Shown: positions 17,154 to 26,248 of the stretch, one piece after another
How the letters are laid out: each line of letters opens with the position of its first letter
Position numbering within the stretch: position 1 is the first letter of the stretch
Origin: Halogranum rubrum
Lineage (GTDB): Archaea > Halobacteriota > Halobacteria > Halobacteriales > Haloferacaceae
Length of the DNA: 64,000 nt
NCBI RefSeq assembly: GCF_900114455.1
Contig: NZ_FOTC01000001.1
Location: 583,058 to 647,057, forward strand
Direction of reading: 5' to 3'
Program-made: the position numbers and the translations under genes
Notes under the pieces: model-generated
Seen by the model: only the letters and a program-made list of their open reading frames with translations
The model's database searches: none
What the model was told of the DNA's origin: nothing

Positions 17154-18443
17154 TCACTGTTTCAGTGGGTTCGTGTTAAAGCGATCTTTGTAGAGTTTGG
17201 TGACTTTTTCCTGTGCTGCGCCATCCGAATACGCGCTTGGTAACGAGTAGCCGTCGGGCTTGTCCTTCTCCTTCCAAGCGAGCACCTTCTTTAGCTCTGC
17301 TTTGTCCATCGGCTGCATGTCGATTTGAGGGTCCCAACTGTCTTTGCCCGACTCCGCAACGGACATCTTCTTCCAGTCGTACGGCGTCTCGCCATCAAAG
17401 ATTGCTGTGTTGTATTCAGCAGCGTCAACGACTGGTAATCGGTCGACTTTGTCACGCCACTCTTTCGGCTCTTTGACACAAACTGGTGCGTTAAATGACA
17501 TCATCCGTTCCGCTGGCCGTAACGTATGACCATTTATGAAATCATGGCACTTCGCGACAGACCAGCCACCTTGCCACGGACCCATTCCAGAGACCGTTGC
17601 CGTCATTGACCCGTCCTCAATTCTCGCGAGTCCAGGTTCACTAGCATCAATACCGACGACTGGAATATCGATGTTGTTCTCATTGAGAATAGTCAACCCA
17701 CCGATTGCGACACCGTCGTTTTGACCGAAGAAGCCCTCAATCTTGTCACCGAACTGTGAGACGAGATCTGACATCGCATTTCGAGCGTCTGACCGGATCC
17801 AGTTCCCCTGTAAGCGTGGCCCCAGTCGTTCGATATCCGGATACTCCTTCATCGCCAATTGAACACCAACATTTCGCCCGATATTCGGTGCCGTCCCACG
17901 GTTTCCTTCAATGTGAACGAACCCGCCTTCACCATCCATGGATTCGAACAATATCTTCGCAGCAGTGTATGCGTGGTTAACGTAATGTGGTGCGAAGAAC
18001 TGGACGTACTCGTCGCCTGCGTCCTGTGGTGTGTACCAGTTCGCAATCATGGCTGCCAAAACTGTTGGTACACCTGATTGGACGCACGTCTCCGCCAGTG
18101 AGATCGAGGCGGCGTTCGTGTACGTCTGTCCCATAATCATGTCCGTTCTACTAGAAATTGCAGTGTCGAACTGCTCTTGTTGGGTTTTGACGTTCCCATC
18201 GTTTGTCTGAACCTTCGATTCGTACCCAAATGCTTCTGCTGCTTCGACGTATCCTTTTTTCCACGACAGCCAGTAAGAGTTCTGCAGATTAGAGATTGAG
18301 GCTAAGGACGTCTTTTCACTATCGCTGCCACTTGCAAGACTACCAGTACAGCCTGCAAGTCCGGTCAGTGTGCCTATCGACCCAGCTGTGGCCGTTCTCT
18401 TGAGAAAGGCCCGTCTTGAGTGGTTGGTGCTATCTGTTGGCAT
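17154..18443 (-). CDS. ABC transporter substrate-binding lipoprotein (ribose-type), copy A
   Basis: 429 residues. Tat-type lipoprotein signal: SRRAFLKR at 9-16, then lipobox LAGC with Cys32. The mature part is a two-lobed periplasmic-binding-protein-like fold of the ribose/galactose class (NSYWLSWKKGYVEAAEAFGY at the N-lobe, FGQNDGVAIGG for the hinge region). By eye most positions are identical to the binding protein at 22321-23646, including the C-terminus NPLK. There is no permease or ATPase beside this copy, so it may feed the 22-26 kb transporter. Confidence 0.9.
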   Translation of the reverse strand: MPTDSTNHSRRAFLKRTATAGSIGTLTGLAGCTGSLASGSDSEKTSLASISNLQNSYWLSWKKGYVEAAEAFGYESKVQTNDGNVKTQQEQFDTAISSRTDMIMGQTYTNAASISLAETCVQSGVPTVLAAMIANWYTPQDAGDEYVQFFAPHYVNHAYTAAKILFESMDGEGGFVHIEGNRGTAPNIGRNVGVQLAMKEYPDIERLGPRLQGNWIRSDARNAMSDLVSQFGDKIEGFFGQNDGVAIGGLTILNENNIDIPVVGIDASEPGLARIEDGSMTATVSGMGPWQGGWSVAKCHDFINGHTLRPAERMMSFNAPVCVKEPKEWRDKVDRLPVVDAAEYNTAIFDGETPYDWKKMSVAESGKDSWDPQIDMQPMDKAELKKVLAWKEKDKPDGYSLPSAYSDGAAQEKVTKLYKDRFNTNPLKQ

Positions 18444-18469
18444 ATGAACTCACCGTGACTTTTTCTCGA

Positions 18470-18482
18470 GAGTATATATAAG
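18470..18482 (-). promoter_or_regulatory. TATA element for binding-protein copy A
   Basis: The minus strand reads AACTTATATATAC followed after a short gap by CTCGAGAAAA. Nearly the same arrangement (AACTTATTTATAC, then CTCGAAAA) precedes copy B at 22321. The shared promoter text points to duplication with the gene and probably a common regulator. Confidence 0.6.
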
Positions 18483-19051
18483 TTTTGTCTCCTTCACGAT
18501 TATTGGTCGTAGTATATGTTGAGTGGATGAACGGTTTAGAGTACGTAACGGACACAGTGCTATCACAGAGACAACGTCGCCGAGGGAAGAGCACAGTTGG
18601 TCAGGCAACCTATTCGCCTAACCCAGAACTCGGTTGATAGTCGATCTGTCGAGTGAGAGTTGAGTCATCCTCAGATTGCTGTAAAAACAGCCGGCTAGGA
18701 GAGATTCTACTCTCGCGAATTTTAAATATGGGTGAGTCTCGAATGCCGGTCATGTAGGGCAGCGTGAGAGTCGAACAGTACTCTCTAATCTTATCTGCCG
18801 ACATCGAATTTCACACCGAGGAAGTAACACAGAGAGAAGCATCTGGCGTTACGCTCCTATGCTTGTAACGGGAAACAGAGTACGGGGGTCAGACTTTCCG
18901 TTAGAGGTTATACTGGTTGAGTAGTCGCACTGACCCGAACATCTGTTCGGGGTTTTAACAAAATCGAAGAATGTCTACCATTGCAGGTGAAGACGAGAGT
19001 CACCGATTCCCAGACCGGTTGTGTTACAATAGTAGTACTGTAATCACGTGG
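18483..19051. other. Spacer between binding protein A and iclR
   Basis: No gene that I can support. A TATA-like TTTTAAATATG lies near 18719, but no plausible coding region follows on either strand. Confidence 0.35.
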
Positions 19052-19819
19052 TCACGAAAGCGAATACTCCAACTCGAATTCGTTTGCGACGCCGAGCACG
19101 ATATTGGGGAGTTCCTCTGAAAACCACTCACCAGTGAGACGGTTCGCCGGACTAGCAACGCTGAACGCACCAATGACTTCGTCGTTCGGACCAGTAACGG
19201 GAACACCAACTGCTTTGATACCCTTGAGTTGCTCCTCGCGGTTAAACGAGTATCCACGCTCCCGAATCTGGTCGAGTTCGTCCAACAGAGTGTCGGAGTC
19301 GGTAATCGTGTTCTCGGTTTTCGCTGGGAGTTCCCATCGGTCGATAATCTCCTCGACTCTCTCGTCCGATAGCGTGGAAAGCAGTGCTTTTCCCGCCGCT
19401 GTCTGATGAAGATAGAACTGCTTGCCGAGAGTCGAGTACTGCCAGACAGCGTGTTTCCCCGAGTACGTGTGAAGATAGACGCCGCGACCATTCTCTTCGA
19501 CGACGAAGACGGCACGACATTTGCTCTCTTCGGCTAGTTGTTCCGTGTAGCCCTTCGAAATCCGGTAGGCTTTCTTCCGGTTCTGAACGTAGTTTCCGAG
19601 TTCCAGCAGGTGGAGTCCGAGGTGGTAGATATCGCCTTCCTTGACGACGTATCCGTTCGCCTTCAGCGTCGTAAGATGGCTATGGATAGTACTTGGTGCT
19701 CGTTCTAGGTCTTCTGCGAGTTCTGTGACACGGGCTCCGTCTAAGTCCTTTAGTCGATCGAGAATTTCCAATGTCGTCTCCGATGATTTCAGCGTCCGTC
19801 GACCGTCGTTTGTGCTCAT
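19052..19819 (-). CDS. IclR-family transcriptional regulator
   Basis: 255 residues from the ATG at 19819; an upstream in-frame start would add 13 residues across the promoter. The N-terminal winged helix (about 10-70) has TTLEILDRLKDLDGARVTELAEDL and RAPSTIHSHLTTLKANGYV as the recognition segment. The effector domain follows (about 80-250: YHLGLHLLELG, GKALLSTLSDERVEEII, AVGVPVTGPNDEVIGAFSV). IclR proteins usually govern catabolic genes nearby. Flanked by a binding-protein gene and the beta-keto acid cleavage/SDR divergon, it is the best candidate regulator of this island. Confidence 0.9.
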   Translation of the reverse strand: MSTNDGRRTLKSSETTLEILDRLKDLDGARVTELAEDLERAPSTIHSHLTTLKANGYVVKEGDIYHLGLHLLELGNYVQNRKKAYRISKGYTEQLAEESKCRAVFVVEENGRGVYLHTYSGKHAVWQYSTLGKQFYLHQTAAGKALLSTLSDERVEEIIDRWELPAKTENTITDSDTLLDELDQIRERGYSFNREEQLKGIKAVGVPVTGPNDEVIGAFSVASPANRLTGEWFSEELPNIVLGVANEFELEYSLS

Positions 19820-19821
19820 GG

Positions 19822-19852
19822 CATGGTGTAGCAAGCCATGGTATTTAATATT
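19822..19852 (-). promoter_or_regulatory. iclR promoter with overlapping inverted repeat
   Basis: On the minus strand a TATA-like TATTAAATAC (about 19842-19851) precedes the start codon. Between it and the ATG lies an inverted repeat CATGG-N9-CCATG (19823-19841 region), a reasonable autoregulatory operator that would cover the transcription start. Confidence 0.4.
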
Positions 19853-20257
19853 CCGCATTGTTGAATCTGCCCTTGTCCACCTACAGACGGGTGATTTTGA
19901 TTGGAAGAGAGACTACTGACGGCCTCTATAATTCGTATCGAAGAGTGAGGAACAAACGAGCTGAGTATATAATATCCACTGTTGCCGAATAGATACGCTG
20001 AGTCACGATCAGGAAGTAGAGGGTCTCTAAAGGGCATACAATCGGTATTTGCGCATCTCAAGATAAACTGTAGACATGTATTCTAGAATTTGTATGGTTC
20101 ATTCCTGTATGATAATAAATATTCATCACGATTGCTGGCACCGTGACATCTCTTCTCACCCTTCTGTTTGAGGCGTCTCTATGCCCAAAATCGGTACTTC
20201 TCACAACTTGTCACACATACTGTCTCTGTCGTTGCCATTTCCCAACCTCCGTTGGAT
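19853..20257. other. Spacer between iclR and the BKACE gene
   Basis: AT-rich in parts; no open frame with coding character was seen on either strand. Confidence 0.35.
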
Positions 20258-20290
20258 TCGCGAGCATCGAAAACTGAGTGATGCTCGCGA
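20258..20290. terminator. Strong hairpin downstream of the BKACE gene
   Basis: TCGCGAGCATC and GATGCTCGCGA pair perfectly (11 bp) around an 11-nt loop, about 40-72 nt past the stop codon at 20330 on the minus strand. There is no obvious T-run, so it may be an RNA 3'-end structure or a dyad operator rather than an intrinsic terminator. Confidence 0.35.
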
Positions 20291-20329
20291 CGGGTTCAGC
20301 GACAACGCGTAACCAACGATATCGCGGAC

Positions 20330-21184
20330 TTACAGCCCGAGGATTTCACGAGTCTCGGCTGGCGACGCGATAGGTCGATTAAGCTCGTCAGCAATCCGAG
20401 CGGTTCGTTCGACCAACTGGGCGTTGCTCTCAGCGAGTTCACCCTTCCGATAGTAGATGTTGTCTTCCATACCGACCCGAACGTGGCCCCCCATCGCGAT
20501 CGCCATCGTGGTTAGCGGCAGCTGATGCCGACCCAACGCGAGCGCCTGCCACTCGCTCGATTCAGGGAGGTTATCGGCGAAGTTGATGACGTTTCGTGGA
20601 AGTGCTGGTGTCCCGTTCTGCATACCGAAAATCGCCGTACACCAGTACGGCGGTTCGAGTAACTCTTCCTCGATGAGATGCTCCATCTCGGGAATGTGTC
20701 CCGGATTGAAAAGCTCCAGTTCTGGTTTCACGCCTGTGTCAAGCATCCGCTGAGCGTATTCCTCGTTTTGTTCCCGAGTATTCACTGCAGTTCGCGTCTG
20801 ACCGAAGTTGACTGGACCGAGGTCGACAGTCGCGAGGTCGGGTCGTGGTTCCGTCTGCAAGATGGGTGCGATGCGCTCCTCACGAGACCAGATGCCTCCA
20901 CCACCCGTGGTGAAATTGACGAGGATGTCGTCACAGTGTTCCTCTATGGCATCGCGGATTGCTTGGAACCGAGCGACGTCTTTCGTTCCTTCACCGTTCT
21001 CGTCGCGAGCGTGGATGTGAACCATCGATGCCCCTGCAGCTTCGCAAGCCGCGACATCTCGTGCTATCTCTTCAGGCTGTTCGGGAAGATTTGGGTTCGC
21101 CTCTTTCCCGTGGTGACCACCAGTCGTTGCGACACTGATTATCAACTTCTTCTCGAAGTAGTCGCTGTAACCTTGGTATGGCAT
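20330..21184 (-). CDS. Beta-keto acid cleavage enzyme (BKACE, DUF849 family)
   Basis: 284 residues, the family length. These enzymes condense a beta-keto acid with acetyl-CoA and split it to acetoacetate and a new acyl-CoA (founder: 3-keto-5-aminohexanoate cleavage enzyme). Visible are the zinc-binding VHIHARD (His56, His58), the early IISVATTGG segment, VNFTTGGGG and the later GHVRVGMEDN loop. A TATA-like CTATTAATAG lies just before the ATG at 21184 and the gene is divergent from an SDR that probably makes its keto-acid substrate. Substrate specificity cannot be read from sequence. Confidence 0.92.
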   Translation of the reverse strand: MPYQGYSDYFEKKLIISVATTGGHHGKEANPNLPEQPEEIARDVAACEAAGASMVHIHARDENGEGTKDVARFQAIRDAIEEHCDDILVNFTTGGGGIWSREERIAPILQTEPRPDLATVDLGPVNFGQTRTAVNTREQNEEYAQRMLDTGVKPELELFNPGHIPEMEHLIEEELLEPPYWCTAIFGMQNGTPALPRNVINFADNLPESSEWQALALGRHQLPLTTMAIAMGGHVRVGMEDNIYYRKGELAESNAQLVERTARIADELNRPIASPAETREILGL

Positions 21185-21353
21185 ACCTCTGAATGTCCTC
21201 TATCGTCTATTAATAGCTTTGGTTGTATAGGTTACAAGCTACACTCCTCGGTGGAAATCCCACGAGTGAACTACTCTCTGGAGCGATTTGCGCTCAAGTT
21301 GCTCTGGCTACCCTCACGTATACGCTACAAACGACCGTGAAGGTTACAGCAGA

Positions 21354-21362
21354 TTTTTATAC
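21354..21362 (+). promoter_or_regulatory. TATA element for SDR gene
   Basis: TTTTTATAC lies about 26 nt before the ATG at 21384. This spacing favours 21384 as a leaderless start over the in-frame ATG at 21369. Confidence 0.5.
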
Positions 21363-21383
21363 TGGCACATGCGATTCGTGAAC

Positions 21384-22160
21384 ATGGTGTTAGATAGCAC
21401 AGCAATTGTGACCGGAGGCGGCCGTGGTATCGGTCAAGCCATCTGTGTCAGATTAGCGCGGGAGGGTGCAGACATCGTCATCGCAGACCTCGACTCCGCA
21501 GAAATGCGTGAGACGAAGCGACTCGTCGAAAACGAAGGACAGCAGGCACTCGCTGTCGAAACTGACGTCACTGAGTTGGAGAGTGTCCAGCACACCGTCG
21601 AAACAGCGCTCGACGAGTTTGGCGGAGTCGGTATCCTCGTCAACAACGCAGGAATCGCTGGCCCGACGAGTCCATGTGAGGAGATTGAGCAAGATGCTTG
21701 GGACGCGACGACGAATGTCAACCTCCGTGGTCCGTTCTTCATGTGTCGTGAGGTGATACCCGTCATGAAAGAACAGGGCTACGGACGCGTCGTCAACATC
21801 GCTTCTGTGACGGGAAAGAAACCGTTGCTGAATCGAACACCGTACGCGGCGACGAAGATGGGTCTCATCGGATTCACTCGAACGCTCGCCGTCGAAGTCG
21901 GCGAACACGATATCAACGTGAATGCGATCTGTCCAGGGTCGGTCGACGGCCCCCGAATCAGAGGTGTGTTCGAGCAGCAAGCCGAGGCGACTGGACGGAC
22001 GTGCGACGAAGTACGAACTGAAGTGGAGAGTCAGAGCCCCCGAAACGAACTGGTAGACCGAGAGGATATCGCGAGTACGGCGGCTTATCTTTGTTCGGAC
22101 GACGCATCGCGTATCACAGGACAGGATATCAACGTTTCCGCCGGGAAGGTGATGTACTAG
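21384..22160 (+). CDS. Short-chain dehydrogenase/reductase
   Basis: 258 residues, classical SDR. The Rossmann motif TGGGRGIG is at the N-terminus, NNAGIAG mid-protein, and the catalytic Ser and YAATK follow (IASVTGK, PYAATKMG). The C-terminus ITGQDINVSAGKVMY is the usual SDR end. Divergent from the BKACE gene, so a role oxidising a beta-hydroxy acid to the beta-keto acid cleaved by BKACE is likely (inference). Confidence 0.9.
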   Translation: MVLDSTAIVTGGGRGIGQAICVRLAREGADIVIADLDSAEMRETKRLVENEGQQALAVETDVTELESVQHTVETALDEFGGVGILVNNAGIAGPTSPCEEIEQDAWDATTNVNLRGPFFMCREVIPVMKEQGYGRVVNIASVTGKKPLLNRTPYAATKMGLIGFTRTLAVEVGEHDINVNAICPGSVDGPRIRGVFEQQAEATGRTCDEVRTEVESQSPRNELVDREDIASTAAYLCSDDASRITGQDINVSAGKVMY

Positions 22161-22279
22161 ATGACTGCACTCTCGATTGGATACAGTCAGTCGAAGTGGA
22201 CTTCTTCGATTCGTAAGGGAGAGGGGCCAAGCCTCGCCTCTCATTGTACCACGACGAATAACCGTGAGGAATCCCCAAA

Positions 22280-22290
22280 CTTATTTATAC
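22280..22290 (+). promoter_or_regulatory. TATA element for the ABC importer operon
   Basis: CTTATTTATAC about 36 nt before the ATG at 22321, giving a leader near 10 nt. The flanking AAACTTATTTATAC...CTCGAAAA matches the promoter of binding-protein copy A. Confidence 0.6.
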
Positions 22291-22320
22291 CCCTACTCGA
22301 AAACAGAAAGACGAACTCAC

Positions 22321-23646
22321 ATGGCAATGGATAGCACCAGTCAATCGAGACGGCAGTTTCTAAAAGCGACAACCGCCGCTGGCTCAGCAGGTGCATTGAC
22401 CGGACTCGCAGGTTGCACCGGTGGTGGCGGGGGCGACGGTGCATCGTCGAATACTAGTTCGAGTGGAACCGGGAGTTCGGGGGAACAGACCTCGATGGGG
22501 TCGATAGCCAACCTACAGAACTCTTACTGGTTGTCGTGGAAGAAAGGCTACACTGAGGCTGCGAAAGCACTCGGCTACACTACGAACGTCCAGACGAACG
22601 AGGGTAACGTCACCACGCAGCAGCAACAGTTCGATACCGCAATCGCAAGCGAGACCGATACAATCGTCGGACAGACGTACACGAACGCTGCGGCGATTTC
22701 GTTGGCAGAGACGTGTGTCCAAGCTGGTGTCCCAACGATTCTCGCCGTGACGATTGCAGATTGGTACACGCCGCAAGACGCAGGCGACGAGTACGTCCAG
22801 TTCTTCGCACCGCACTTTGTCAATCACGCGTACACCGCCGCGAAGATCCTATTCGAGTCGATGGGTGGGAGCGGGGGGTTCGTCCACATCGAAGGAAACC
22901 GTGGAACGGCACCGAACATTGGCCGAAACAAAGGCGTCGAGTTGGCAATGGAAGAGTACCCGGATGTCGAACGGCTAGGCCCACGCCTACAGGGGAACTG
23001 GATTCGATCGGACTCCCGAAAGGCGATGTCGGACAAGGTTTCGCAGTTCGGTGACGACATCGAGGGTTTCTTCGGCCAGAACGACGCGGTCGCACTCGGC
23101 GGGCTCACGATTCTCGAGGAGAACGACATCGACGTCCCGGTGGTCGGCATCGACGCTGGCGAACCCGGGCTTGCAGCAATCCAAGAAGAACGAATGGTCG
23201 CCTCGGTCTCTGGGATGGGTCCGTGGCAGGCCGGGTGGTCACTCGTGAAGTGTCACGACTACCTCAACGGTCACAGTCTACAGCCTGCAGAACGGATGAT
23301 GTCGTTCAACGCTCCCGTCTGTGTCAAGAACACCGACGAGTGGACCGATACAATCGAGCGTCTCCCAGTCGTCGCGGCCGAGCAGTACGCCGAAGCTATC
23401 TTCGAAGGTGAAACACCATACGACTGGAAGAAGATGTCCGTTGCGGAGTCGGGCAAGGACAGTTGGGACCCTCAAATCGACATGCAGCCAATGAACCGAG
23501 CCGATATGGTAGAGGTGCTTGACTGGAGCGACTCCAACAAGCCGAACAACTACTCACTGCCGGAAGCGTACACCGACCAAGAGGCACAGAAGCAGATTAC
23601 CGACCTCTATAAGAATCGCTTCCAAAGCAACCCGCTCAAGTCCTAA
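22321..23646 (+). CDS. ABC transporter substrate-binding lipoprotein (ribose-type), copy B
   Basis: 441 residues from the ATG at 22321; an ATG at 22327 is possible. Tat lipoprotein signal SRRQFLKA with lipobox LAGC and Cys32, then a Gly/Ser-rich linker to about residue 60. The mature domain is a close duplicate of copy A (NSYWLSWKKGY, WYTPQDAGDEYVQFFAPH, PLKS end). First gene of a three-gene importer operon, 12 nt before the ATPase. The ligand is unknown; the neighbouring keto-acid pathway makes a non-sugar ligand as likely as a sugar. Confidence 0.93.
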   Translation: MAMDSTSQSRRQFLKATTAAGSAGALTGLAGCTGGGGGDGASSNTSSSGTGSSGEQTSMGSIANLQNSYWLSWKKGYTEAAKALGYTTNVQTNEGNVTTQQQQFDTAIASETDTIVGQTYTNAAAISLAETCVQAGVPTILAVTIADWYTPQDAGDEYVQFFAPHFVNHAYTAAKILFESMGGSGGFVHIEGNRGTAPNIGRNKGVELAMEEYPDVERLGPRLQGNWIRSDSRKAMSDKVSQFGDDIEGFFGQNDAVALGGLTILEENDIDVPVVGIDAGEPGLAAIQEERMVASVSGMGPWQAGWSLVKCHDYLNGHSLQPAERMMSFNAPVCVKNTDEWTDTIERLPVVAAEQYAEAIFEGETPYDWKKMSVAESGKDSWDPQIDMQPMNRADMVEVLDWSDSNKPNNYSLPEAYTDQEAQKQITDLYKNRFQSNPLKS

Positions 23647-23658
23647 TAGGATGAAACT

Positions 23659-25242
23659 ATGTCGAACACAGAGACAGTTCCTTCAGAGACAGAGGAACAG
23701 ATGAACGATGCTCTCACGGTCGATACGACCACACCCAGCTTTCGTGTCGAGGGCATCTCCAAATCGTTTAGACACGTACAGGCACTCTCGAACGTCTCGC
23801 TCGAAATCAACCGTGGTGAAGTCGTCGGACTCGTCGGCGAGAACGGTGCCGGAAAGAGCACGCTGTTGAACATCGTAACCGGTGTTCTCCAGCCAGACGG
23901 GGGGACGTTGTACGTCGACGGTGACCCGGTCGAGTTCACGAACCCACGCGATGCAGCAGACTACGGTGTCTCGCTCGTGCATCAAGAACAAGACGTCATC
24001 ACCAATTTCCGAGGGTACGAGAACCTCTACCTCGGTCGCGAGATCGAACGAGGCGGCGTCCTCGATCGAAACCAGATGAGGGAGGAGGCACAGGCTTTCG
24101 TCGAAGACCTCGGGCTCAAACTCGACGTCGACGAGTTCGTCTCGAACTACTCGTTCAACGAGCGGCAGATGCTGGAAATCGCGAAAGCATTCCACGTCTC
24201 CCAGAAATCGGATAATCCCGTCATCCTCCTCGACGAACCGACTGCGGGCCTCGAAGAGGCCGGTCGAGAGATTCTCTTTGACCTGGTCAACGACCTCCGC
24301 GACCGAGCGACGTTCGTGTTCGTTTCACACGAACTCGACGAAGTGTTAGATATCTCCGACCGAATTTACGTGCTCAAAGACGGCGAACTCGTCGACGAGA
24401 CCACTGCGAGTGCAGCAACGCAGGATAGTCTCCAACAGAGCATGGTCGGTCGCGAGACGGCAGACGAATACTACCGAGTCTCCGAACAGCGGACCGAGGA
24501 AGCACTCGGGACCGAGATGTTTCGTGTCGACGACCTCACCGTCGGTGAGGAGATCGGCCCACTGTCGTTCTCGGTCCGCAAAGGTGAGATATTCGGCATC
24601 GTCGGCGTCGAAGGGTCTGGAAAAGAGCGACTCGGACGAGCACTCGCCGGTGACCTCGGTATGACCGACGGGACGATTTCGGTTGACGGAACGCCGGTCA
24701 CCGAACCGTCCGTCTCCAAGATGGTCGACTCGGGTGTCGGTTACATTCCTAAGGACCGAAAGTCCGAGGGACTGCTGTTGTATCAACCCGTCCGAATCAA
24801 CGTCTCACTGGCGATGATTCGGAACATGAACGGGAAGTTCCCACTACTCAATCTCGATGCAGAAGACAAAGCGACAGAGCGGGTTATCGAGGAGTTGAAC
24901 GTCAAGACACCGGGCCCCGAAGCCCTCGTCCACGGCCTGAGTGGTGGGAATCAGCAGAAGGTCGTCATCGGTCGATGGCTCGCCCAGGAGACGCCGATTC
25001 TCGTGATGGACAACGTCACACGTGGCATCGACGTCGGTGCGAAAGAAGAGGTGTACCGTCTCTGTCGGGAACTGACTGACAGCGGGGTCTCCATCGTCTT
25101 CATCGGTGACGAGCTTCCAGAAGTGATCGGCATGTCGAATCGAATTGCGGTGATGAACAGTGGACAGTTCGTCGATGAGCCGTTCGATGCATCGGCTGGC
25201 AACAAACCGACCGAAGAAAAGCTGATACAGGAGATGATCTGA
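23659..25242 (+). CDS. Ribose-type ABC transporter, fused double ATPase
   Basis: 527 residues with two nucleotide-binding domains, as in RbsA/MglA. Domain 1 (about 30-250) has Walker A GENGAGKST and Walker B VILLDEPTAGL. Domain 2 (about 290-510) has the signature LSGGNQQKV, a degenerate Walker A GVEGSGKER, and a Walker B region reading ILVMDNVTRGIDVG, where the usual DEPT is DNVT, so the catalytic Glu is Asn. ATP hydrolysis is probably confined to the first site. It follows the binding protein by 12 nt and the permease follows it by 1 nt. Confidence 0.93.
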   Translation: MSNTETVPSETEEQMNDALTVDTTTPSFRVEGISKSFRHVQALSNVSLEINRGEVVGLVGENGAGKSTLLNIVTGVLQPDGGTLYVDGDPVEFTNPRDAADYGVSLVHQEQDVITNFRGYENLYLGREIERGGVLDRNQMREEAQAFVEDLGLKLDVDEFVSNYSFNERQMLEIAKAFHVSQKSDNPVILLDEPTAGLEEAGREILFDLVNDLRDRATFVFVSHELDEVLDISDRIYVLKDGELVDETTASAATQDSLQQSMVGRETADEYYRVSEQRTEEALGTEMFRVDDLTVGEEIGPLSFSVRKGEIFGIVGVEGSGKERLGRALAGDLGMTDGTISVDGTPVTEPSVSKMVDSGVGYIPKDRKSEGLLLYQPVRINVSLAMIRNMNGKFPLLNLDAEDKATERVIEELNVKTPGPEALVHGLSGGNQQKVVIGRWLAQETPILVMDNVTRGIDVGAKEEVYRLCRELTDSGVSIVFIGDELPEVIGMSNRIAVMNSGQFVDEPFDASAGNKPTEEKLIQEMI

Positions 25243-25243
25243 C

Positions 25244-26248
25244 ATGAGTGCAGACAACCAACAGGCGATTCGGCAGTGGCTCGATAGACAACGTGAACAG
25301 CGGACGATGCAAGATTGGATTACCGATGTCGGTCCGTTTGCGATGCTATTCATCCTCTCTGGGCTGTTCGCGGCGACGACGACGCAGTTTCTCACGTACG
25401 GGAACCTCGTCGACAACGTTGCGAAAAACAGCGCAGTCTTACTGCTGGTCGCTCTCGCGGGAACGTTCCCCATCCTCCAGCAGAGTATCGACCTCTCGGT
25501 AGAATCGACGGTTACGCTGACTGGCGTCCTAACCGTGGTCCTCATCTCTCAGTTCCAACTCGGGCTGTTAGCAATCCCGCTTGCAGTCGGTGCTGGTATG
25601 CTCGCTGGTCTCGTCAACGGCCTCGTCTTCACGAAGCTGAAGGTTCCGTCGTTCCTCGTGACGCTGGGGACACTGTCGATCCTGATGGGTTTCGCGCTCA
25701 TCATCACCGGTGGGTCAACCATCACGTTCCGTGATCAAGCGCTTCGGGGGATTGCCACCGGTACCTGGATCCCCGGGATTCCGAACCTCGTGATGTGGGG
25801 ACTGCTCATCTACGGCGGCACCGTCTTTCTCGCCTGGCGGACGAAGTTCGGACGCTACTGCTTCGCGCTCGGTGAGAACGAGCGCGTCGTCGAACTCTCG
25901 GGTGCAAAAGTTGACCGCTACAAGATCTACCCGTTCGTCCTCTCGGGACTGCTGTGTGGGACGGCGGGCGTCCTCTTGACGCTCCGCATCTCCTCGGCGT
26001 CGCCCAACATCGCTGGCGGACTGATGCTTCCCAGCATCGCTGCTGTCGTTATGGGCGGGACTGCACTCACCGGCGGTGTCGGTGGACCGCACCGAACTAT
26101 CCTCGGTGTGTTGGTCATCGCCGTCCTTCAGAACGGGATGAACCTACTGTCGATCAACCCGTTCGTCCAAGAGATCATCCTCGGCGTCGTGGTCGTCAGT
26201 GCAGTCGCACTGTCGATCGACCGAGAGAAGATCGACGTGGTCAAATAA
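25244..26248 (+). CDS. Ribose-type ABC transporter permease
   Basis: 334 residues with eight to ten hydrophobic segments and the family landmarks of the BPD_transp_2 class: SIDLSVESTVTLTGV, GLVNGLVFTKLKVPSFLVTLGT, ALGENERVVELSGAKVDRYK (the coupling loop) and GGTALTGGVGG near the end. Starts one base after the ATPase stop, so it is cotranscribed and probably coupled in translation. It would form a homodimer with the fused ATPase. Confidence 0.93.
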   Translation: MSADNQQAIRQWLDRQREQRTMQDWITDVGPFAMLFILSGLFAATTTQFLTYGNLVDNVAKNSAVLLLVALAGTFPILQQSIDLSVESTVTLTGVLTVVLISQFQLGLLAIPLAVGAGMLAGLVNGLVFTKLKVPSFLVTLGTLSILMGFALIITGGSTITFRDQALRGIATGTWIPGIPNLVMWGLLIYGGTVFLAWRTKFGRYCFALGENERVVELSGAKVDRYKIYPFVLSGLLCGTAGVLLTLRISSASPNIAGGLMLPSIAAVVMGGTALTGGVGGPHRTILGVLVIAVLQNGMNLLSINPFVQEIILGVVVVSAVALSIDREKIDVVK

